Assembly: GCA_035506215.1 (NCBI GenBank)
Contig: DATJPW010000157.1
Coordinates: forward strand, 1-27,882
Direction: 5' to 3'
Origin: DATJPW01 sp035506215
GTDB lineage: Bacteria > Desulfobacterota > Desulfomonilia > Desulfomonilales > Desulfomonilaceae
DNA: 27,882 nt
This document shows, piece by piece, positions 21,806 to 27,882 of the stretch. The notes under the pieces were generated by a model, which did not search any database, was not told the DNA's origin, and saw nothing but the letters and a program-made list of their open reading frames with translations. Within the stretch, counting starts at the first letter, position 1; each line of letters opens with the position of its first letter. Both the position numbers and the translations under genes were made by a program.

Positions 21806-22618
21806 CTATCCGAACCTGCCTGTTACGTACTCCATGGTTTTGGGGACTTTGGGATTAGTAAAGATCGTGGAAGTCTCACCGTATTCGATCAACTTACCCA
21901 GATACATGAATGCCGTATTGTCAGAAACCCTGGCCGCCTGCTGCATATTATGGGTCACTATCATTATGGTATATCGTCCCCTTAACTCATCGATCAGGTC
22001 TTCTATCTTGGCCGTGGCCACCGGGTCCAATGCGGAACACGGCTCATCCATAAGCAGCACTTCCGGATTGGCCGCGATGGCACGAGCGATACAAAGTCGC
22101 TGCTGTTGACCGCCGGACAGACCTAGAGCATTGTCCTGCAGCCGATCGCTTACCTCATCCCATAGAGCCGAGGCTTTTAGAGCAGTTTCGAGTGTCTGCT
22201 CGAAGGTCCTTTTGTCTCGGATACCGTCCACTCGTAAAGGATAACAAACGTTATCTGCAATAGACATAGGGAAAGGATTAGGTTTCTGGAAGACCATTCC
22301 CATGGCTTTCCGCAGTCCGATCACGTCCACTTGATGACCGTAAATATCGGTCCCGTCCAGGAACATTCTTCCGCTTGTGGTCAGTCCGTCGATAAGGTCG
22401 TTCATGCGATTGATAGAGCGCAGAAGTGTTGATTTGCCGCACCCGGAAGGACCGATGAGGGCTGTGACGAGGCCCTTTTCCACAGCCATGTCTATGTTGA
22501 ACAGAGCTTGAGTCGGACCGTACCAGAGTGAGAAATCGTCAATCGTAATGAGGGCCCCTTGTGGGCCCTTTTTCACGTGATAGACGGTGCTGTTCGGTTC
22601 GTCGGAAATCTGGTTCAT
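21806..22618 (-). CDS. pstB: Phosphate ABC transporter ATP-binding protein PstB
   Basis: The ATPase of the high-affinity phosphate importer. The 270-residue protein shows Walker A GPSGCGKST (56-64), the Q-loop FQKPNPFPMS that is special to PstB (110-119), signature LSGGQQQR (167-174), Walker B LLMDEP (188-193) and the His switch in VTHNM. A TTG one codon upstream is also open; ATG 22618 is taken, with GGGAG ten bases ahead. It is last in the pstSCAB operon, 16 bp after pstA. The N-terminal 20 residues extend a little beyond the usual start. Confidence 0.97.
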   Translation of the reverse strand: MNQISDEPNSTVYHVKKGPQGALITIDDFSLWYGPTQALFNIDMAVEKGLVTALIGPSGCGKSTLLRSINRMNDLIDGLTTSGRMFLDGTDIYGHQVDVIGLRKAMGMVFQKPNPFPMSIADNVCYPLRVDGIRDKRTFEQTLETALKASALWDEVSDRLQDNALGLSGGQQQRLCIARAIAANPEVLLMDEPCSALDPVATAKIEDLIDELRGRYTIMIVTHNMQQAARVSDNTAFMYLGKLIEYGETSTIFTNPKVPKTMEYVTGRFG

Positions 22619-22634
22619 CAATCAACAGCTCCCG

Positions 22635-24497
22635 CTAGAAATGTCCGGCGAAGAATTTGCGCCTCAGTCGGTTTCGAAGCATTACAGAGGCCCAGTTCAT
22701 GACGAAGACAAGCGAAATCAGCAAGAGTGTGGTTACGTAAACCATTGGTTTGGCTGCTTCCGCGTTCCTAGATTGGAAACCCAGGTCGAAAATGTGAAAA
22801 CCAAGATGCATAAAGCTGCGTTCCAGGTGTATATAAGGGAAGAAGCCGTCAATAGGCAGTTCAGGGGCCATTTTCACTACACCAACCAGCATTAGCGGCG
22901 CTACTTCTCCCGCGCCTCGGGCCATGGCCAGAATAAGCCCTGTCATGATCCCTGGCATTGCGCGAGGCAGTACGACGTATTTGATGGTCTGCCATTTAGA
23001 GGCCCCACATGCGAGGGAGCCCTCTCGCATGGATTGTGGTACAGCCGCCAATGCCTCTTCCGTAGCCACTATGACCACCGGCACCGTCAATAGAGCCAGC
23101 GTTAAAGACGCCCAGAGCAGGCCGCCGGTCCCGAAGGTAGGGGCCGGAAGACTCTCCGGGAAAAAAAGCTGATCAATGCTTGTCCCAACCACATAGGCAA
23201 AGAAGCCGAGTCCGAAGACCCCATAAACTATTGAAGGAACTCCGGCGAGGTTGTTAACGCATATTCTCACAAGCGAAACCAGCCTGCCCTGTTTGGCGTA
23301 CTCCCTGAGATACAGAGCGCCGACTACGCCGAAAGGCGCAACCGCAATCGCCATCAGAACAGTCATGCAAAAAGTCCCGAAGATTGCCGGCAGGACTCCA
23401 CCTTCAGTGTTTGCCTCCCTTGGTTGTTGGGTGAGGAACTCCCGCCATCTGGACAGGTACACTTCGACCCTTTCTGAGAATGTCAAAAGATTGGCAGGAT
23501 ATAAACGGACAACGTCCGACAATTTTAATGTCTTTTCCCGTCCGGCTACATCCGCAAGGGTTATTGTGTACTTGGAATCCTTTTCTCTGATACTCGCAGC
23601 CTCTCTCGACAGGTCCTGGTATCGAGCGTCGAGGGTCTCAGAGGTGTTCTTGAATTGTTTCTCAGCCTCCTTATACTGAGAAGAACCCCGTCCGTGCCTC
23701 AGTTCCACCTTTCGGAGTCCCAAGCGTCCTTTTTCCAGATAATAGTTTACCGCCCCTATCTCATTGCGCTCGACGTAATACAGCAGATCACGGCGTCGGG
23801 CAGCTTCCTCTTGCTCCCTATGCAGCATCTCCGGTGTCAAAGCCTCTTTGGCGATGACTTTCCCACTGAGGTCGACGGATTGTATGGTGCCTACAAAAGG
23901 ACCCCATTCCATGCGCTCTAGAAAGAAGATATCTCCTGGCCTTGTGACGTCAATAACGTCGAAGTCTGATACCCACCGATAATCCTCATTATACAGATCG
24001 AAGTTTCCCGTGCGGTAAAGTCGTCGAGTGGCGATGCCACCCCTGCCGGCTATTTGGTTTTGGATTTCCGCGGGCAATTGTTGGAGTTCCTGCGGCGTTG
24101 GTTTGAAGTCTTCCGAACGAGTCATCTCGCCGGCAAGCACCGATCCGTCACGAAGCTTCAAAACTTCAATCCGCTCAGGATAAAAGGTCAGGAAGCCATT
24201 GTATAAGATCAAGACAACGAAACCTACAATCATAAAAATCCCGACTATAAGGGCCCCGCCCAAGGTCCAAAGGAATGGCTCCCCTCTTGACTTGAAATCC
24301 CAAACCATGGACCGCTTAGGTCGGGAAGACCGGTCTTCTCCACCATTGGAAGGGCCGACTCTCAAAGGCTTGCGCACCTCGCGAGGTCCGGGTCCCACTC
24401 TCATGTTGGAATCGACCCCAGGCATCTTGGTTTCGACGCTATCGGGAGATTCATCGATCTGAGCATCAATTTTGACTTCGGTCTGCTCGGCTTTCAT
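22635..24497 (-). CDS. pstA: Phosphate ABC transporter permease PstA, long form
   Basis: A 620-residue permease subunit, roughly twice the size of E. coli PstA (about 296). After a basic, polar cytoplasmic N-terminus (1-75) comes a membrane helix at 78-99. A long extracytoplasmic domain of about 110-365 follows, with a helical, charge-rich part at 225-305 that may be coiled coil; this corresponds to the DUF3333-type N-terminal region of long PstA proteins. The permease core starts near 370 and has the ABC-binding EAA loop at about 480-510 (EALAAVPQSMREGSLACGA). It forms the pore with PstC. It lies 12 bp after pstC and 16 bp before pstB. What the periplasmic domain binds is not known. Confidence 0.93.
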   Translation of the reverse strand: MKAEQTEVKIDAQIDESPDSVETKMPGVDSNMRVGPGPREVRKPLRVGPSNGGEDRSSRPKRSMVWDFKSRGEPFLWTLGGALIVGIFMIVGFVVLILYNGFLTFYPERIEVLKLRDGSVLAGEMTRSEDFKPTPQELQQLPAEIQNQIAGRGGIATRRLYRTGNFDLYNEDYRWVSDFDVIDVTRPGDIFFLERMEWGPFVGTIQSVDLSGKVIAKEALTPEMLHREQEEAARRRDLLYYVERNEIGAVNYYLEKGRLGLRKVELRHGRGSSQYKEAEKQFKNTSETLDARYQDLSREAASIREKDSKYTITLADVAGREKTLKLSDVVRLYPANLLTFSERVEVYLSRWREFLTQQPREANTEGGVLPAIFGTFCMTVLMAIAVAPFGVVGALYLREYAKQGRLVSLVRICVNNLAGVPSIVYGVFGLGFFAYVVGTSIDQLFFPESLPAPTFGTGGLLWASLTLALLTVPVVIVATEEALAAVPQSMREGSLACGASKWQTIKYVVLPRAMPGIMTGLILAMARGAGEVAPLMLVGVVKMAPELPIDGFFPYIHLERSFMHLGFHIFDLGFQSRNAEAAKPMVYVTTLLLISLVFVMNWASVMLRNRLRRKFFAGHF

Positions 24498-24509
24498 TCT
24501 CGATGCCTT

Positions 24510-27104
24510 CTAAAGCTGCATGGCCCGCTTGCGAAAACGCAACCGCACTAATTCTGCAACTGTATTAATAACAAAGGTCATCCCAAAAAGCACCAGACCT
24601 GTCATGAAAAGGACACGGTACAGAGTGCCATCCTTCGGGGCTTCCGGGAGTTCTACAGCTATGTTAGCCGACAGTGCGCGAAGCCCGTCAAAAATGTTTA
24701 GATCGATAAGTGGTGTATTGCCCGCGGACATGACCACTATCATGGTTTCACCAACGGCCCGTCCCATTCCGATCATAATAGCCGAAAAGACCCCACTTAT
24801 CGCTGTCGGCAAAATTATCCAAAGGGCCGTCTGCCAGGGTGTGGCTCCACATGCCAGACTGGCGGAACGGAGATGTTCCGGCACCGAATTGAGAGCGTCC
24901 TCCGCAAGAGTATATATTATCGGAATGACGGCAAATCCCATAGCGAAACCTACAACAAGGGTATTACGTTGAGTATAAGTGCCGACAAGTGATCCCCGTG
25001 GGTCGAAACCTGTTAACGCGATGAGCTGAGCTACCACATAGGATACACAAACAATGGCCGCTAACTGCCCAACCCAACGCAACAAATCCATCAGTGCGGA
25101 ATAAGGCATTGCCAGCCCTCGAACGTACAGAGCAAAACGTCGGCCAAACAATCTACTGCTGACCCAGCTTACCAATAACGCCATTCCAGGTATAACCAGG
25201 AGAAATATGGACGGCGCGGGCTTGCCCACATCACCATTGAGCCAAGCTCTAAAATCGCCGGCAAAGAACACCCGTTCGAAGAAAGGCCCTCCGAGATACG
25301 CCAGACAGACCGCCGCGGCTACCACCAAGCCGATAACGAAAAATTTGGGGAGCCCTTGAAGGCGCAAGGCTAGCCTCTGAGGCAACAACTGCCACAGATA
25401 AGCGACAAAGATCAGAGCAAGAGGAAGAAGGCCGAAGGTCAGAATAACGGCAGAAACCGATGTTTCGACAATGGGCGCCAGCACCAAAGCAGCCACAAAA
25501 CCCAGGACCACCGAGGGTAGCGAAGCCATAGTTTCCATTACAGGTTTCACTTTGCCCCGAACGGTGTAAGGCAAAAATTCCGAGGTGTAGATAGCGCCGA
25601 GCAATGCTATAGGAATCGCAAACATCAGAGAATAAAAGGTAGCCTTGAGTGTACCAAAAATCAGAGGAACGAGCGAGATTTTGGGTTCAAACCCCTCGGT
25701 TGCCCCCGTGGATTGCCAAGTGTATGTGGGCTCGGGATAACCCTCGTACCAGACTTTTCCGAACAACGTGTGGAGCGATGTCTCCGGGTGGGATATGTTG
25801 AGGTCCCAAAAAGCGCCTCTCCAGTCGTTTCTCACAACAAGCATCCCGTCCAGACGAGGCGCCAAAACAATGCCGCGAGGAGGTAATTTGTCATCCTTAG
25901 AACCGAGTCGAAGGAGCGTCTTTTGACTTGTGCCGTGGCGTATCCATACTTGACCTGTTGCGTCGGCGGTTGCAAACGTCTTGCCTCTCTGGCTGGGACT
26001 CAACGCCGTTATCGCTCCGGGCTGAGGCTCGAATTCTCTGGTTTTAACCAGGGAAAAACCGTCAGATGTCTGGGCGTCATTCCTTTGAAGAAGAAAATAA
26101 ATGGAGACCGAACCGTCCGATCCTCCTACGACAACAGAATGATCGCCCAGCAGGTAGCCGAAAACGGTTAGCTCGACACCGGCGGGCAACAGGTCGACGG
26201 TCTCAACCAAAACGGGATGATCTACGTCACGAGTATTGTAACGATAAACCTTACCGCTCTTTTCAGCAAAAAGGACCGTATCGGCCAAATCGTTTACAAG
26301 AGCGTAGGCCACAGCGGCCTCTTGAGGAAGAGTGGGGAGATCCGTACGGTTGGCGCTCGTGGTCACTTTTCTCGTAAACATGTTGAGTTTCGACTCAACT
26401 GTCGTCAAACTTGGTTGTCCCTGTCCGTTAACTGCAGCAAGTATCTTTTTCGGCCTGTCACCAAAATTGCTAACCCGATAGTCCAAGGCTACTACCGGCG
26501 CTTCGGAGTCGGACACCTTGATAGGGTCCTCAAGTTCCACACGCACCGAAATTTTTCGGATCTGACCGCCGGGCACTGTGGAGAACACGGTGGAGCCGTC
26601 CGAGCTGTCCTGTTCGTCCAGTGTCTTGAGGCCCATGGGAGCTTGGGCGGCTGGAATAACCTCTATGGGTAGAGTCAGGCGTCCAAAGCGGACCGTCCCA
26701 TCATTGAGTCCGAAAGCCATATCGACGTTGTCAATTGTTCGGGAGAAGGCTCTAACCTCCTTGCCGTTGAAATCAAATGAAGGAGCGTCGAGATAGGTGC
26801 CTGTTCTGGCGTGCCACGCAGTCACAGTACCGTCATTCCTCACCGAAGCGGCAACCGTTTTGTATTCGTCCAAAATTATCGCGAGAACAGAATTGGATTC
26901 GGAGTCGAGGATGTAATCTGAGCGTGCTATGACAGAGCCGCCTGCAAAGAGTGGAAGGACTTCATGAACGAGAAAAACCATCATTCCCAGGACCGCGGCG
27001 ATGACCAATACACCGCCCACGGTGATGGCCCGATCAGCCATCTTATCCGCAATCAATACCCAGCGGCGGGTCTTTCTCGGTCCCTGCACCTCCATCGGGG
27101 CCAT
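24510..27104 (-). CDS. pstC: Phosphate ABC transporter permease PstC, long form with propeller-like periplasmic domain
   Basis: An 864-residue permease subunit; E. coli PstC has about 319. A membrane helix (27-51) leads into a periplasmic domain of about 55-475. That domain contains WD-like strands of the form NDGTVTAWHARTG (90-102), NDGTVRFGRL (134-143), SDGSVSIYFLL (329-339), DATGQVWIRHG (381-391) and DWRGAFWDLN (427-436), so an incomplete beta-propeller is inferred. The permease core begins near 480. It is interrupted at about 575-700 by extra hydrophobic segments before the EAA loop (EDALNSVPEHLRSASLACGAT, in part 735-754). The core resembles the long PstC known from Pseudomonas and Vibrio. 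ATG 27104 has AAGGAAA nine bases upstream; ATG four codons in is an alternative. Confidence 0.93.
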   Translation of the reverse strand: MAPMEVQGPRKTRRWVLIADKMADRAITVGGVLVIAAVLGMMVFLVHEVLPLFAGGSVIARSDYILDSESNSVLAIILDEYKTVAASVRNDGTVTAWHARTGTYLDAPSFDFNGKEVRAFSRTIDNVDMAFGLNDGTVRFGRLTLPIEVIPAAQAPMGLKTLDEQDSSDGSTVFSTVPGGQIRKISVRVELEDPIKVSDSEAPVVALDYRVSNFGDRPKKILAAVNGQGQPSLTTVESKLNMFTRKVTTSANRTDLPTLPQEAAVAYALVNDLADTVLFAEKSGKVYRYNTRDVDHPVLVETVDLLPAGVELTVFGYLLGDHSVVVGGSDGSVSIYFLLQRNDAQTSDGFSLVKTREFEPQPGAITALSPSQRGKTFATADATGQVWIRHGTSQKTLLRLGSKDDKLPPRGIVLAPRLDGMLVVRNDWRGAFWDLNISHPETSLHTLFGKVWYEGYPEPTYTWQSTGATEGFEPKISLVPLIFGTLKATFYSLMFAIPIALLGAIYTSEFLPYTVRGKVKPVMETMASLPSVVLGFVAALVLAPIVETSVSAVILTFGLLPLALIFVAYLWQLLPQRLALRLQGLPKFFVIGLVVAAAVCLAYLGGPFFERVFFAGDFRAWLNGDVGKPAPSIFLLVIPGMALLVSWVSSRLFGRRFALYVRGLAMPYSALMDLLRWVGQLAAIVCVSYVVAQLIALTGFDPRGSLVGTYTQRNTLVVGFAMGFAVIPIIYTLAEDALNSVPEHLRSASLACGATPWQTALWIILPTAISGVFSAIMIGMGRAVGETMIVVMSAGNTPLIDLNIFDGLRALSANIAVELPEAPKDGTLYRVLFMTGLVLFGMTFVINTVAELVRLRFRKRAMQL

Positions 27105-27193
27105 GGAGTCGTTTCCTTAGTGTATGTCCTTCTAATCTTGTGTCATCAACTTCTTAGTCTTTATCAAGACACGCGCCAGAAGAAAAGTGGATT

Positions 27194-27231
27194 CGAGCGG
27201 CGACACCAGTCACGGAATCTGTCACCGCTCG
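27194..27231 (-). promoter_or_regulatory. Hairpin between pstS and pstC
   Basis: CGAGCGG (27194-27200) pairs with CCGCTCG (27225-27231), and after one mismatch GACA (27202-27205) pairs with TGTC (27220-27223), leaving a 14-base loop. It lies in the 163-bp gap between the pstS stop and the pstC start. The tail on the minus strand is T-rich (CTTTTCTTCT) but not an immediate T-run, so a partial terminator or an mRNA-stabilising stem is more likely than a full stop. Confidence 0.55.
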
Positions 27232-27267
27232 CCGAAAGTGGTATGTCCGTCAAAGTCTCAAATTCTT

Positions 27268-27882
27268 TTATTTGATCCCTACTGACGCAAGGTCCTCATC
27301 CGCTAGGGCCTTGGATACAGGATAAAAGCCATCTCTGATTACAACTTGCTGTCCATCTTTAGAGAACACATATTTGATGAATTCCGCTCTCAGCGGATCA
27401 AGCGGCTCATTGGGTTTCTTGTTAAAGTAAATGTAAAGGAACCTTGCAAGAGGATAGTCTCCCGTATAAGCGTTTTCCGCATTTGCTTCGAAGCATTTTC
27501 CTTCTTTGACGGCCAACGGAACGGTCCTCACGTCCGCCGTCTTGTACCCCACTCCGGAATAACCAATAGCGTACTTGTCCGTAGCAACACCTTGAACCAC
27601 CGCTGAGGAACCTGGTTGTTCCTTCACTCCGTCTTTGTAATCACCGTGGAACAAAGCCTCTTCCTTGAAGAAGCCGTAAGTTCCTGACGCGGAATTACGC
27701 CCGTAAATCGAAATCGGCTTATCCGCCCATTCGCCCGTAAGGCCCAAATCGCCCCAGGTCTTAATATCTTTCCCGTACCCGCCCTTCCTCGTCTTAGAAA
27801 AGATAGCATCCAATTGTTTGAGGGTGAGGCACTTTATGGGGTTGTCCTTATTGACGAAAACCGCCAGGGAGTCTACTGCGAC
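27268..27882 (-). CDS. pstS: Phosphate-binding protein PstS (N-terminus outside window)
   Basis: The last 204 residues of a periplasmic phosphate-binding protein; the frame stays open to the window end, so the signal peptide and N-terminal lobe are missing. Visible are AVFVNKDNP, the hinge and ligand segment YGRNSASGTYGFFKE, with the Arg and SGT residues that hold phosphate in this family, then SGVGYKTADVRTVPLA and a C-terminal DGFYPVSKAL. A TTG-started reading from 27813 is not the real start, because protein-like sequence continues upstream. It is the first known gene of the pstSCAB operon; the Pho box expected ahead of it would lie beyond base 27882. Confidence 0.93.
   Translation of the reverse strand, partial: VAVDSLAVFVNKDNPIKCLTLKQLDAIFSKTRKGGYGKDIKTWGDLGLTGEWADKPISIYGRNSASGTYGFFKEEALFHGDYKDGVKEQPGSSAVVQGVATDKYAIGYSGVGYKTADVRTVPLAVKEGKCFEANAENAYTGDYPLARFLYIYFNKKPNEPLDPLRAEFIKYVFSKDGQQVVIRDGFYPVSKALADEDLASVGIK

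Noticed and set aside
27268..27813. Separate 181-residue gene starting at TTG 27813
   Set aside because: Protein-like PstS sequence continues upstream in frame to the window end, so this is only the C-terminal part of pstS.

Overview
The window looks like a chromosomal piece of a strictly anaerobic Desulfobacterota (deltaproteobacterial) bacterium, possibly a Desulfomonile- or Syntrophus-like aromatic degrader. Reasons: it carries a class II benzoyl-CoA reductase core pair (bamB-bamC), an MglA/Roadblock GTPase cassette typical of deltaproteobacteria, and a mid-range GC content by eye. The species assignment is inference. I found no rRNA, convincing tRNA, CRISPR array, insertion sequence or prophage gene.

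Layout, left to right. (1) 1-812, minus: C-terminally cut metallo-beta-lactamase-fold hydrolase. (2) 1232-3728, plus: bamB and bamC, overlapping by 26 bp, a tungsten/iron-sulfur enzyme pair for ATP-independent ring reduction of benzoyl-CoA. (3) 9000 down to 3954, minus: a probable five-gene operon of UDP-glucuronate decarboxylase-like enzyme, flippase-like membrane protein, bioA, bioD and a histone-deacetylase-superfamily hydrolase, with a good promoter at 9036-9064. (4) 9284-10311, minus: a secreted 12-cysteine protein behind a strong promoter and a striking three-half-site operator, and a small two-helix membrane protein. (5) 10570-15423, plus: a signalling cassette of DUF4388 protein, Roadblock/LC7 protein, MglA-like GTPase, a protein with a possible CheW-like C-terminus, and a Ser/Thr kinase fused to a cyclic-nucleotide-binding domain and a probable winged helix. 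This is the best candidate for an undescribed system. (6) 15454-17541, minus: Ski2-like DExH helicase, convergent with the kinase. (7) 17951-21776, plus: arsC, phoB, phoR, phoU. (8) 27882 down to 21806, minus: pstS (cut by the window end), pstC, pstA, pstB.

How it fits together. BamBC supplies the electron-accepting, ring-reducing end of anaerobic aromatic degradation; the electron-feeding subunits (BamDEFGHI) are not in the window. Biotin made through BioA/BioD could serve biotin enzymes of the same lifestyle. The right third is a phosphate regulon split into two convergent operons: phoBRU sense and regulate, pstSCAB import. An arsenate reductase stands directly ahead of phoB, which makes sense because arsenate enters through phosphate transporters. 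PstC and PstA are both of the long type with large extra periplasmic domains.
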